In this document: positions 1 to 11,398 of the stretch, piece after piece | How the letters are laid out: each line of letters begins with the position of its first letter | Numbering within the stretch: the first letter of the stretch is position 1 | NCBI GenBank assembly: GCA_949358305.1 | Contig: OX442315.1 | Span: forward strand, 14,720,427-14,784,426 | Direction of reading: 5' to 3' | DNA: 64,000 nucleotides | From: Strigamia acuminata | Lineage: Eukaryota > Arthropoda > Chilopoda > Geophilomorpha > Linotaeniidae | The notes under the pieces: model-generated | Database searches by the model: none | What the model saw: the letters and a program-made list of their open reading frames with translations, nothing else | Told to the model about the DNA's origin: nothing | Program-made: the position numbers and the translations under genes

Positions 1-2493
1 CAACTTTAATTCGAGAGATGGTCAAGAAAATTCCACTAAGGCAAGAAAAATATTACATTTTTTGATATTCCACATATCACCCACATCCACTATCTGCAAT
101 AATGCAAGAAAAAAAAAATAGTTCAAAAATTTTTCAGATACCAGTACTTCAGTTTAAATGATTTTTTTTCCTTTAGAATTTAGCAATAGAAATAAAAAGC
201 AAATACTTTAAATGCAACATGCGTGCTGTAGGAAATGAAATGACCATTCCTTTTATCGATAACTATGTTTAAGTTAAGCAATTTCTTTCGGCTCCTTATC
301 ATATATTGCTAAAAAGAAGTTTAAAAAAAAAGAATTCAATTCGGAGAGCTCGTGAAGCAAGATTAATTTGCAATCTCAACTAAACTACTGTGGCGTCAAA
401 TTTTCTTCCTCTAAAAGCTAAGCCGATATTGTGTGTGTAAAATTTTAATTTCATCAATAATTTAGCTAAATTGTGATTAGGTTTGTCTCTCCAGTGCAAA
501 GATGGACGCCCCTTGCACCAAACGAATAACGAATAGAACGTTTTAGTTTAATCTCACTAGGTTTAACGTAAATAATTCCGCTAAGCACAAGACTGGCTCC
601 TATATACTTAAGATAGAAAATAGAAATTTTTCTTTTATGTCTACTTATTACAAGGCAAAATATACAATCCAAATATAAATAATTCAAAATAAGTCAGACT
701 GTGACTTTAAAGCTGCAGCTGGAAACAAAAACCAAATAAATGAATTTTTCCATTCAAATAATATTTCTTCCAATTGGAAGATAAAAAATTGAAGATTTGA
801 ATCTATCAAGAAAAGAAAACAACATTGTGGACTATGCAGATTAATATAGTTAAAGTTTGCTCGTTGTTTCTTATTATTAAAGAGCGAAATTGCAAAACTT
901 GATCGAAATTGCTGAATTATGAAAAGTCAATACTCCGTTTAGTGTTTACACGGAAACTAAAACTAAAGTGGAATGCCAGAAGAAAGCAAAATCCTTCATT
1001 ACCTCACAAGAAATCTCATATACTGAAGTAACTGAACAACAAACTCTGTTTTTTCTTTCTTGTAAACAAAATTTACATATTGCAAGGAAATTACTGTTTT
1101 TCACTGCTCAAAATGGCTCAAATTACACGTGTTTTACATACGCACCACACAGACAAAATAATCCGACTTTTTAACAACAACTTCTCTTATAAGAGTTGTT
1201 AAAAATGTGGAAATATATCGACAAATCTGTCTGCTTCGCCTCCATCTTCTTCTTCAATTTTTCCAATTCAACTGCGGCCAATAATATCGAAGTAACACTT
1301 ATTACGTTGCTGTTTTTCTTTTTCGTACTGCCAGCTGTTTCCAATGATTCGTGTGTGATTTTTTTTTTAGTTTATACAAGTACCATATAGATTTTTCTTT
1401 TTTTTTCTCTTAACATCTATTTTTATCATTGTTGCAATGATTTTAGTCGACATTTGCAGTGCAGAAACAATTCTACGCTACAAAAAGTTAGTGCTGGTAC
1501 TCTAAATTAATCGTAAAGAATGTTATATGTTGAAATATTCACGTTTAATCAATACCCAATTGTGGGATACTCCCCACTTCCTATGTAAGTCCCCTAGTGG
1601 ACAACCCTGGAATAAATATCCAAGCTGTTACTACAACCGCCATTGACCAGCGTATTATTTCTGCGCCTTTTCAACCTGCATTTAACAACTTTATATCGTT
1701 TCTATGATGTAAAATTCAACCACTGGTTAATATTTAGTGGCACAATCAACAAATTGAATGACATCAAAGTAGAGATTTGTTTGAAAGATGCATTTATATG
1801 TTTATCAGGCAATGTTTTATTCATTGGAAAGGGCGCGTCATTGCATAAACCATGTGAACTCGAGTATTTAGCCAGCTGTATTGTGAAGTACAGTTTGTTT
1901 AAGTTTAATTGCTTGTGATTCAATAAGCCCATCTTAGTTCTTTTAGCTTCTCGACACCTAAAATAGTCAAAGATATAGTTTGTGTCCGTTAACTTGATGC
2001 TAAATTCAAACTGCGCATCCATTTCTGCCCAGACAGTTAAGATGATTCAAATTGTGAATTAGGGGCCGTCCATAAATTACGTAACGCAAATTTTTGGAGA
2101 TTTAGACATGGTCACGTATCCACATGTTATGTCAAATTGATTATTATGAGTCAACTAAAATGTTATTTCGTGTAATCGGTTTTTAATACACCACAATCTA
2201 ATTCTAATTGGACTCTAAGGAGGAGAACTCAAAAGTTAAAAAATTTAAATGAATGAACCTTCACAAGGATTATTGAAAATCGGACTAGCAAAAATTGGAG
2301 AAGGAAAAAAAGTCACAAAAAAAAATCACTTTCTGTCTCATGGGATCAGGAAAATCAAGAAATTCAATTAGTTTGATCGCTCAACTTTAAAACAAACAAA
2401 AACGGCTTTAAAATGCAAAAAGAGAGAACTGTAAACAACAAAAAAGCCAATCCATTCTCCGAAGTAGCAAAAAAATAAATAAAATTAACTCAC
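1..2493. other. Flank or intron downstream of last exon found
   Basis: AT-rich sequence with several long A and T runs. A copy of a transposon end begins at 2062. A fragment resembling the inverted repeat of the 11025-11282 element lies near 1995-2020. No exon with a matching phase (two leading bases) and domain content could be identified. The open frames here are short and low in complexity. Confidence 0.5.
2062..2130 (+). mobile_element. Degenerate end of a GGGGCCGTCC-type inverted-repeat element
   Basis: The sequence GGGGCCGTCCATAAATTACG starts at 2062, directly after TA, and continues as AACGCAAATTTTTGGA. The reverse complement of the same end is found at 8844 downward. This motif is a widespread terminal sequence of small non-autonomous elements in animal genomes, from general knowledge. 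No second end is visible near 2.1 kb, so this copy looks broken. Confidence 0.55.
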
Positions 2494-2596
2494 CAAACTC
2501 GTTGCGAATTTCGGTTCTACTAGACACGTTATTGGGCAAAATATCCGCCATGTGTCGTACTTGTATTTGCAGTTTCCGCTGTAATTGGTTCACCAT
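2494..2596 (-). CDS. Exon: GAIN-like segment, last exon found
   Basis: A 103-nt exon opens after a pyrimidine-rich acceptor (TAG at 2599-2597) and closes at a GTGAGT donor (2493 downward). It starts in phase 0 and ends after one base of a codon. It encodes about 34 residues beginning MVNQLQRKLQIQVRHMADIL, an amphipathic helix-like stretch that continues the GAIN-like helical region of the preceding exon. Only 126 nt of intron separate the two. The next exon should start with two bases of a codon. I could not find a convincing one in 1-2493, so the GPS motif and membrane helices probably lie beyond the window edge. Confidence 0.7.
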
Positions 2597-2722
2597 CTAT
2601 TTACAGAAGAAGAAAAAAAGAAGAAAATCAATACACTCAAATAATTGTAATTTTACTTTTTAAGGTCTACGAAATGTATTATTAAAATAGGATTCATTTC
2701 TAATTCAGTGTGTTTATTTTAC

Positions 2723-2980
2723 CTCGAGCGTGTTGAGAGCACGAGACGAGTTTAATAGAAAATTCATAACATCAAACATGAGCTGCAAGTTTCGAATACG
2801 GAGAAGTCTATTCTTCTCTGGGTAAATACTTTGGTAATTTAAAATGTCTTCCATTAAATCTAAATAACCCATTGCTTCGCCCGGATAAATCGTTAAACGA
2901 ACTCTCTTCAAAAGTACTAAAACGTTCGATAAGACTTCGGTCACGTTTGTCGCCATAAAACCCAGTTTTAGGTTCGCAAA
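2723..2980 (-). CDS. Exon: GAIN subdomain A-like helices
   Basis: A 258-nt exon, 86 codons, phase 0 at both ends, bounded by a TTTTGCAG acceptor and a GAG|GTAAAA donor. The protein is helix-rich: it begins FANLKLGFMATNVTEVLSNV, has a central IYPGEAMGYLDLMEDIL segment, then a long leucine-rich stretch. This resembles GAIN subdomain A of adhesion GPCRs, where a conserved (Y/A)GD(L/M)..s..(I/L)L helix follows the HormR domain. Position directly after the HormR exon supports the reading. There are Asn-X-Thr/Ser sites (NVT, NSS). The family call rests on context and helix pattern more than on diagnostic residues. Confidence 0.75.
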
Positions 2981-5175
2981 CTGCAAAAGAAAAAAATTCA
3001 AATTGACCAATTAAACATTGGAAACAATAAAAGAATAAAAATAGATGAGAAAACTTCCCGATTGAAAAATGATCAACAAAAGCAATTGATAAGTACACAG
3101 CGTTTCTCAAACTGTGGGGCGCGAGCTGATTTTTGGTGGTACTGCAAGGGGCAGCGTCACAAAATATGACGAAGGTCGAGAACGCAGAATTAAGAGTGTT
3201 TGGAGTGCAATGTTGTTCAATTATGACGTAAAGATCAAGCAGTGAGTGTGGTGGGGTATGTTTGCGAGCCGTAAACAATCCACTCGAAGCAAATAACTTA
3301 GCGTGTGCATACTACATGCTGTTTGGTTAACGAAGCGTATTTTCCTTGTTTCTTTAGGTGCCAAAATAATCCGCATAATACACAAAGTGATCTGGATTAC
3401 CCAGAGGTTTATGAGACGAAAACAAGGTGCATAATCTCCCATCTCAGCCATTAGTTAGCTTTAACTTGTTTCAAATCGTCCAGAAAGCTTAAATTGTGTC
3501 TTTATTTCTTTAAATTTTTTAAATAAAAAATAAAAAATACTAAATACTCCGTAGTAAATACTAAATAATGTGTGATTGTTTTTCAAGTATATTTGTTTTC
3601 TAACTGGAAAATCAATAGAATCAAAGGGGAATTTCCAATCACAACGTAGTGAAATGCTGATTTCTTTTTGATTATTGTTTTTGTTTCTTTCATGTAAGCA
3701 GTGCAGTGAAGCTGAGGGGCAGCGAGTGAAAAACCCTTTCATTAAGTCAAGGATGAAAAAGAAAAAAGTCGTAAAAACAATTTAAAAAAAAATAAATTTA
3801 AAAAAAAAAAGAATACAAAGCAAAAACATTCAGTTGCCATTTTTTTTTCTTCCAAAAAAAAGATTTTTTTTTTCTTCCAAAAAAAAAGAATTTTTTTTCC
3901 CTTTTAAAAATTAAAGCCACTAAGGACAGATCATCAATCTGCACTGCTTGAAGTAGTTTGCTTATCTCAATTACCACCAGGTGACAGACTAGCAGTGCTA
4001 CACTAAAACAATAATTCTTAGTTTGATAGTATTGATCATTCTGCCATGATTTTCCAATACTCTTATCAATTTTTTGCTATTAATAATTGACTATGTTTTG
4101 ACAGCTCGTCGGTTTCTCGACTTTGGCAATGAGTCCAACAGAAAGCCCTCAAAATTTCGCTTTCTTTTGATCCAGTTTCGTTCGCTTCAAGAGTTCCGTC
4201 TGCTCCCACTGGTGTCCGGACCCTGCTTTTACCCTCAGAATTTCGTATAATTTTGTATAATTTCGTATAATTTTTTTCGCAGATCCTCAAATCACCATTA
4301 GAGATGAAACTGCACTTTCTTGGCAGGATCAGAAATTTGCCAAGCATTTTTATTACAAAAAAAAAAATTGTAACTTATTTAAATAATTAAAAAAAAGTTT
4401 GCGCGCTTAACCCTAGCAGTATCAACCTAAAAAAAAATCCCCTACTCACCCAACCCGGCCCATTTTTGACCCGAAGCCAATTTTTTTTCCAAAAATGTAT
4501 GAAAACGATTCTATTCTTTGACTATTTCATGTTTATGAAGAAATTTAACCAATTCGGTATTTGTCGAAAGGATACGACAAAAAAAGTTTTTCTTTTGAAT
4601 ATTCAAATATGTTAATTTTTTTATTGTTTGTTATAATTTTAGAAAGAAAAACACTTTTGGGGGTCAAAATTGAGCCTAGGTTGGGTCGTAGAGGGTTAAA
4701 ACATAGACCCCTGCTGCATTTTCCATCACTTCACTGCAACACCCATCTATCCCTGATTTCAATAGTGCAACTGTCATCACGCATTCCTTGAGGGTTCTTT
4801 CCAGTGGTAAACACCACGATTGGCCATGATGAATCCAACCTCACTTAGATAGCAATTAATGGTTGTAACTGTAATTAACAAACCCCTTTCTTCTCACATT
4901 TATTATCCCCCTCACAATGGACGTCATAAAAGAACAAACGAAGCACTTTTGCAAAAGATTCCTTCTGCACTTAATTTCCTGTTCAAATAAAAGAAAAGAT
5001 ATTTCCCTCAACTCATTTCGAGCGAGTGTGCCCAATCGATAGGCCAACAAGAGGCCACTATAACTGCTGTCAATCATACTTATGCCTAGTGTAAATAGCA
5101 ATCCCATGTTGTTCCCAGGACCTATCGCACCGCTGTCATTGCATTAGGCAGAATGTATAATTAAATATCACTTAC
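2981..5175 (-). other. Intron between HormR and GAIN exons
   Basis: A 2.2-kb GT-AG intron, phase 0. It contains a hAT-like end at 3098, long A/T homopolymer runs near 3780-3900, and nothing else recognised. Confidence 0.6.
3098..3145 (-). mobile_element. hAT-like transposon end (truncated)
   Basis: CAGCGTTTCTCAAACTGTGG followed by GGCGCGAGCTGATTTTTGG closely matches the reverse complement of the right end of the intact hAT-like element at 33966-34256. Only this one end is present. The sequence after it, GGCAGCGTCACAAA, resembles the core of the hairpin repeat family in inverted orientation. Confidence 0.6.
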
Positions 5176-5381
5176 TCGTTTCAAGATATTAACAAACTCG
5201 GTCCTGGTGCAGTCGGAGAAATTAGGCTCCTCCCACGAGGCCGTGTGGTCCACCATAGAACAAGAGCGTCGCGTGTAGCCGCGATGAGAGTTTGGGCATG
5301 GCTGGATGTCTTCGCAATTGACTGCAGTTCTCTGCCAACTGACATTGAGAGAAGTCTCTTGGGGGCATGTTGGATAAGACG
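5176..5381 (-). CDS. Exon: hormone-receptor (HormR) domain
   Basis: A 206-nt exon that starts with two bases of a codon and ends at a codon boundary before GTAAGTG. It encodes PTCPQETSLNVSWQRTAVNC, then CEDIQPCPNSHRGYTRRSC, and SWEEPNFSDCTRTEF. The W..T....C....PCP....G...R.C....W..P..S.C pattern is that of HormR domains, found in secretin-type and adhesion GPCRs just before the GAIN region. Cysteines and the two key tryptophans are present, so the domain looks intact. In adhesion receptors it is not always hormone-binding, so no ligand is implied. It follows the second Ig domain and precedes the GAIN-like exons. Confidence 0.85.
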
Positions 5382-6399
5382 CTGTTCAAGTTGGAAGAGA
5401 AATAGACAAAAAAGGTAGAGAATAAAGAAGAAAAAGAAAAAGAAAAAAAAAAACTAAGTTTCTGTTCTATTCTGAGAACAACAATTTCCCAAAGTTTACC
5501 GGCGGATCTCTAGGGATGTAAAATTCATCTAGCGTCTACTATAATTCGGACATTCTTGTTTTTATTCTTAAATAATGGATATTTGACATTTTTTAGATGG
5601 AATAATTATAAAACATGCAATTCTGATTCAGCATTGCAGCTACCGTATATCTTCTAATTGTCCGCGAGTCTCTATTACTGCGTTGTCCTCCAATTGCGTG
5701 CGGAGAAATTTTTTTTTGCAAATAGCGCACGGGTGCACAATTAAAAGAAATATGGTAATAAGCAATGTGTGTTAGCTAATTGGATTAAAACCGCAAACAA
5801 GCAATTTTTCATTGCACAATATATTAAAAATGCTAAACAGTAAACACTGTCAAAAATAATCTCTACGCGCAGCGCAGGAAAGCCTACCTTTCTTTTAATT
5901 GTTTTGTTAAAATAAATTGCTATCACACCTTTAAGGGTTCTGTATTTGGTGTTGCTTAGAAGTGAGCTATACACTCGCACGAAAAATGCAGTTGAAAAAA
6001 CATTTGGGTATAGTTTCATTTTAAAATGAAGAGATGAGAACAGACACAGACACAGACACGACTAACAGCTGCCCTCTTTTTTCTAATAAACGAATTCTCC
6101 AATCCTTTTATTCAATTTGAAAGCAATTGGCGAACATTCTTTCCGCTTCAAAGTTTCAATCGATGTAATTGATTATACACTGTACTGTATAGTTCTTTTA
6201 AAGCGGAATTTTATTTGTCTTCAAAACTCCAGATCATGTAAATTCGGCGTCCCATCCGCCATTTCTGTCTCATATTGTCTGTGGGGCCCCTTCTCGAGGT
6301 TATTTTTCGGTGCCCCAATTTACTCGCGTAAAATCTTTCGTAATTCTGAGATCTTAAATATGGTTGGAAAGATTTGTCTGTAATTTAATGAAACACATT

Positions 6400-6510
6400 G
6401 GAGAGTTTGGACTCCATTTTCTTTCATTGCTAATTTGTGACGCTGCCCATGCGCAGCGCCACCTGTGTATTTCGACAATTAAATAAACACTTATGCAAAT
6501 ATTCCCGTAC
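6400..6510 (+). repeat. Hairpin repeat family, copy 1
   Basis: Starts with hairpin GGAG-AGTTTGGA-CTCC, then TTTGTGACGCTGCCC, GCAGCGCCACCTGTG, an AATAAA and TTATGCAAAT. The same order occurs at 22341, 34809, 57841 and, inverted, at 31548 downward. The second hairpin pairs GCGCTGC-type arms. Confidence 0.7.
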
Positions 6511-6634
6511 GTGATACTTCGTGTCCGACTCCATCCAACGATACCCAGCCACATCCATTGCAATTGCAATCCATTCAAATCAAGCGAAAGAAACATATCA
6601 CACATCCCCCAACTTGACAACCACCCAATTGTCG

Positions 6635-6775
6635 CCGCGATGAGTTGGTCACGCGATTACTTTTCACGCAATGACTTGACCACACGATGAGTTGGCCGCG
6701 CGATGACTTGACCGCGCGATGACTTGTCCGCGCGATGACTTAGCAGCGATGGATAGTCGCGCGATGAATAGTCGT
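6635..6775 (+). repeat. GC-rich ~20-bp tandem repeat
   Basis: About seven degenerate units on the theme CGCGATGACTTGaccg, alternating with GATGAGTTGG. It is far richer in CpG than the surrounding intron. Units run from about 6635 to 6775. Confidence 0.7.
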
Positions 6776-8209
6776 GGATTCGTTTTTTCGCTCTTTCGTT
6801 TGGTGTTTAGTTTTTGACGATCCGAGCTTTCGTTCTCGAGATATTTACAATTTTAATCAATGTTTGTCCCAATTCGCCAAGCTTTATTGCACTAGTCATT
6901 CCTGAATTTCAGATATTGTGGTACTTTTTTAATTTCCTACATTTTATTTTAGACCCCCTGTATTATCAGGCCAGTTTTATTCGGTCCACCCGATAGATAT
7001 ACATTCTAATTCCACTATCATATAAAGTGAATCAAGATTCGGCCAACTCCCAACACAAAGAACAGGTATAAGACAATGAGTGGCATATCAATGATTAAAT
7101 TGTATTGTGGTCAATTGATTTGGCAATCAAGAGGAAGCAGATAGTGTTGTTTTCTACAAGCTTCTGTATACACTGCAGTGCCATCTGGTGTGAGCCAGCA
7201 CCTTTATTGGTTTAAGTGTTGTGTTTGTAAGAGATTGTACATTCTCATCCTTCCAATATCCCTAATGCCAGCCAACCTTAAACAACCTTATACATTTGCT
7301 CCTGCTGAGCAGTAAAAGCACTAACCCACTTTGCAAGCACTGTCAATCACTTTAAATAAATAAACCCAACTGTAAAAACTCAATCTAAAACCATCAGCAG
7401 TAATTCCAGAGCTTCCCTTACATTATTAATTAATAAACATTAAACATTAAAGTCGATCACAGCAAATTCTCTCATCCCTTTGAAAGATTCTTGGGTAAAT
7501 GATAGCAATATTTGCCTTAAGCCAAAATACCTTTCAGAGCACACATTTGAAGGAAAAAATTTGTCAATTATACTGAACTCAAAGCAAATGCAGTTAATTA
7601 GATTTGTATTTATCTTTACTGGGGTATATTTGAATAAACCCCTTATGTTAAAAAGAGAAATAAAGTCGATGTGTGCATCCTCAGGAATGAATTCTGTTTT
7701 TGTTTAGGCTGCCTGCATAATTTAATGGATTCCATACTAGAGCACATGCAAAAGAATTATCATTATTTTTATTTTTGTATGTATACGTTGGGAAAACAAA
7801 AAATACTCGACATGCTGGTAATAAATAAGGTAGAAGTTAGATCAAGTCTGGCGTGCGTTAAAGGAGAAATATACGACAAGGTTTCAAAATCTATTTTTAA
7901 ATCTAATTTGGAAATTTTTAAATTAACTTAACGCAAGTTACAAGTGTTCGCACTGCATTTTTCAAGCTGGAGAAACTCTTTTCTTCTCAATTGGCACAAG
8001 ACCGCAACAAACCCCATAGCACCGGTGCAAAGCAGAGTTAATTTACATGTTTCGCAACTCGGAAGTTCCTACAAGATTGGTTGTACATTCCAAGTTTTAA
8101 AACAGATAAGCCCACTATTTCTTCAAGTGGCGTTAGTTGTTGGATAATTACGTTCGTACTATTTAAATCACAATTTTGCATGTTAAATTAAGATTTAAAC
8201 ATGTGTAAA

Positions 8210-8611
8210 TACCATGTTCGCACCAACGGATCGAGTTTGGCTGGATCTGATCTGCCCGATCAGATCCAACTGAACAGAGTTCCAATATTCACTTGGATGG
8301 AGTTGTCTTCACACCAAAATGTGATTCAATCAAACCGAATCGGGTTTTAGTAGCAACAGGTTTTAGAAACACCTCACTGCAATGGCTGCCATTTTGTTAT
8401 CGAATAATGCGCAATGCTACAGATTGCTGACATTATTTAATGAATTCCAATCCGAATCCAATCTTCGAATCGAGTTGTGGGAACTCGATTGACGAACTAA
8501 GTTGTTGGGCACACGGATCTAGATCCGTGAACGGAGTTCAGTGTTCACACCAATCTTGGATCTAGATCCGCAGCTTCGGATGAGATCCAAAAGCTCGGTC
8601 TGAACGTGGTA
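8210..8611. mobile_element. Foldback (MITE-like) element
   Basis: Left end TACCATGTTCGCACC and right end GGTCTGAACGTGGTA are inverted near-matches about 400 bp apart. The interior is a patchwork of inverted motifs such as GGATCTAGATCC and GATCTGATC. No open frame of note. A clear target duplication cannot be assigned because the flank is AT-rich. Confidence 0.55.
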
Positions 8612-8741
8612 ATTGAAAATTTTACTTTAATTGCTTCAATTTATTATTATTTCGTTTTGTAAATTGTAAATTTGAAAATTGAAATTGAAAATTACTGAAT
8701 TTGTATTAGAAATCAAAATTTAGGAGGTGGTGGTGGTCAGT

Positions 8742-8844
8742 TTTGTTACGTAATTTCCTCGGGAGAGTTTGCGGATTTGTTACGACCTTGATACAGGGGG
8801 CTAAAAATCCAAAAATTTGCGTTACGTAATTTATGGACGGCCCC
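8742..8844 (-). mobile_element. GGGGCCGTCC-type small element
   Basis: Read on the minus strand it begins GGGGCCGTCCATAAATTACG right after TA, continues AACGCAAATTTTTGGATTTT, has a G/C-rich centre and a second TTACGTAA motif near 8750. The same end occurs at 2062 in the opposite orientation. Confidence 0.55.
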
Positions 8845-8982
8845 TAACGAGATTTTAAACTTTAGACAACGAATGCACTTCGTGTTAAACTTGGTTACTG
8901 GACAATCGTTCTATTTTTAGATCCCCCTTTTTCTTTTTACTGATGTTTGGATTTTTACCTTCCTGGCAAATATTGAAAAATC

Positions 8983-9020
<38 letters not shown>

Positions 9021-9229
9021 TAATCCATAATCTATAAAACTATTGACAAGACAGCTGCACAGTGGAGATCGTATCCACCGTGGGCAGCAGAACTGTAAGT
9101 ATAGAGTCGTGTTAGTGTGGTCAAATCAATAAAATCCATCTAAAGTAATGTTAAACCCAACAAAAACAAGCCAAAACTAAAGAACTTATATTTGCAGAGC
9201 ATGCACTGCATGCATTGAATTCAACTCAC

Positions 9230-9589
9230 CTGGAATAACAATTACGTGACTGGATTTCTTGCTTTGGCCAGCCCTGTTGGACACAATGCAAGTGTAGGCG
9301 ACAGAAGTGACTGACGCCTTGATCATTTTCATCCTGATTCCTGTGGGATAAAGATCTTCGACCAACTCGTAACCCTCCGACGGGTTCAGTACGTGACCAT
9401 CTTTGAGCCAACTGTAACCAAATAAACCTTGAAGATCTTCCTCCGACTGACACATGATAGTCAACTCGTCGTTTTCGTTCAAAGTCCTCGTTAATGGAGT
9501 CACGTTTACTGTGGGTGGTGTCATCACGTAAAAAGAAAAGCTTTTTGCTTGCACTTCGCCCCAATCGGACACTTCGCACGTGAATATAC
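9230..9589 (-). CDS. Exon: end of Ig domain 1 and all of Ig domain 2
   Basis: A 360-nt exon from a CAG|GT acceptor at 9589 to a GTGAGT donor at 9229. It starts with two bases that complete the Gly of a DSG motif begun in the previous exon, giving DSG-IFTCEV, the F-strand signature of Ig domain 1. Then comes a second Ig domain: TIMCQSEEDLQGLFGYSWLK supplies the B-strand Cys and C-strand Trp, and VAYTCIVSNRAGQSKKSS supplies the F-strand Tyr-x-Cys. It ends IVIP plus one base. Both domains look like I-set or V-like adhesion Ig folds. The exon sits at the 3' side of the only GC-AG intron found. Confidence 0.88.
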
Positions 9590-9744
9590 CTGATAAATAA
9601 ATATTAAATATTCAGATACCGCTTTTTAAAAACCCACATTTTAAGCCTAATGCCTAGCTGCGACTAGCAATTTTGAACGGTGATATTTGAAACTAATGTG
9701 TACGCCGCCTGGTGATAAAATTTGCTATTTCTTGAAGAGCAGTT

Positions 9745-9845
9745 TTTCCAAAAAAAGCGTTTTTAGATGCCAAAAATGTAGGAAATTGGCCTAAATTTCT
9801 ATAAATTTACCCAAATTTTAATAATAATCGTTAGAATATCAAGAA
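9745..9845 (+). repeat. Dispersed repeat shared with 61545-61650
   Basis: The stretch containing GCGTTTTTAGATGCCAAAAA, GTAGGAAATTGGCC and AAATTTCTATAAATTT matches the reverse complement of 61545-61650 closely. At 61 kb it sits inside an inverted-repeat element, so this is probably the interior of another copy. Confidence 0.6.
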
Positions 9846-10429
9846 ACCTCAAATTGGTAATCCCATGTACAGCGGCGTGTAATAATGGCCTTTATTGGCT
9901 TGCTTTCTGCACTTGAGCGGAGAAATAACTAGTATTAGATGATTTTAAAAATTCATGGTGGAATAATCAAGTAGCACAATGGTTAGCTGAGTGAGTGGGA
10001 ATTAAATTGTCATTTTGGTAGACGATAAATTTAACTTTCAAATCAATTTAGAGAAGTGTCGTGAAGAGTAAAGTGTGTTTGATTCATTGTGAAATGGAGT
10101 CGATTGCTTTCAGCTTTATACCGACAATTTCCCACCAACAGTAGTACTATATCTATCGGAGCAAAATGGACCACAAACGAGGAAAGAGAAAATGACAATA
10201 AAAATTCTGTATTGAAAATCCATAACCAATAATAGATTGAAATTTTTCTTTCCGCAGAGAAAATTCAGGTGTGAATTGCTGTATTGCACATTCAATTCAG
10301 ACTGCAATTTTTGCATGCAAATTCTCTATTTGCCAATTCAATTGATTAATATTTATAATTTGCATGTTATCTAAATGAATTTTAACTTAAAACTCACATG
10401 TTAAACTAACAATAAATTAGTAGACCCCG

Positions 10430-10570
10430 GATATTTCTGCAAAATAAAATTCGTTTTATGCGCATAAAATATGCACCAAAAATTCCATTTTATGCAAAAT
10501 AAAAATAAAAATATGCAAAATAAAAAAATTTATTCGAATGAAAATAATTCCTATGCATTTGTGCATTTAT
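10430..10570 (+). repeat. GCATAAA repeat family, copy 1
   Basis: GGATATTTCTGCAAAATAAA, ATTCGTTTTATGCGCATAAA and ATGCAAAATAAAAATAAAAA, ending near GTGCATTTATCTGGG. Ends are roughly inverted (GGATATTT...GCATTTATC). Other copies are at 26020-26228 and 56085-56240. Confidence 0.65.
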
Positions 10571-11024
10571 CTGGGCCTAACAAATCAGTAATCTATTAGA
10601 AACCTATTAGAAATCTATTGGGAATCAATTTGAAATCCTACAAATATATTAGAAATGCTAACAATCCTTGGGAAAGCCTATAATCCTTTAGAAAGCCTAT
10701 GATCAGTAGAGGATCCTACGGTATATAAAAAGCGTATATTCTACAATATCTATTTCAGCCTTAACTTCGAAAAGGTCAATTGCACACACAGTATCAAGAA
10801 AAAGATATATCCCTATACCATAGCTTACTCAAAGAGCTGCTATCTTGTACGTGTCCACACAATCCAATGAGATCTATTTAAAGTGATTTTCTCGTGAGAA
10901 CACGAAACCAAGTTACACATTGGTAATTTTTAAATCAACCAAACTGTTCCTTCCAAAATGATACACATCTCTGAATCTGAATCACTTCAATTGTGTCCCA
11001 CCAACAGCGAAAGAACTACACTTT

Positions 11025-11282
11025 GCGCCCGCTATCTTGATGCCAAATTCACACTGCGCATCCCATTCTGAGCATTTGATTTCCCAATTCCAGTCGTTAT
11101 TTAGCACTATTAAGCCTTACAAAGTAAATAAACAACAAGAAACTCATTAACAAAGGTAATTTACAACGTAACACCGAAATTTTGATGCTTTATTTTCCGT
11201 GCCACAAGCTTGACAATCGCCATGTTAAATGCATGCGCAGAACGTGATGCGCAGTTTGAATTTGACACGAGATAGAGGGCGC
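11025..11282. mobile_element. Terminal-inverted-repeat element, ~260 bp
   Basis: Left end GCGCCCGCTATCTTGATGCC then AAATTCACACTGCGCATCCC; the right end is its inverted near-copy (GATGCGCAGTTTGAATTTGA then GATAGAGGGCGC). Arms extend about 50 bp. A fragment of the same end lies near 1995-2020. No coding capacity. Confidence 0.65.
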
Positions 11283-11398
11283 GAACTCGTAATTTAATGC
11301 ACAATAGCTGAAATTAAGAAGGAAACAAAGAATTAAATTATTAACCCGAACTAAGAATTAAAAGTTAATTGCAATTTTTTTTTCTTTCCGTTGAATTA

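Larger units (their letters stand above)
5382..9229 (-). other. Intron between Ig 2 and HormR exons
   Basis: A 3.85-kb intron, phase 1, with GTGAGT donor and AACAG acceptor. It holds a hairpin-repeat copy (6400), a GC-rich tandem repeat (6635-6775), a foldback element (8210-8611), a GGGGCCGTCC-type element (8742-8844) and an A run of about 28 bases near 8990. Short open frames here show no domain signal. Confidence 0.6.

Noticed and set aside
1702-2022. 106-codon minus-strand frame considered as the next GAIN exon
   Set aside because: It has no clear acceptor with the required phase, lacks the GPS Cys/Trp pattern, and overlaps a transposon-like end near 1995-2020.
9960-10040. tRNA-like string TAGCACAATGGTTAGCTGAG
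   Set aside because: An A-box-like string is present, but no B box or cloverleaf follows at the right distance.
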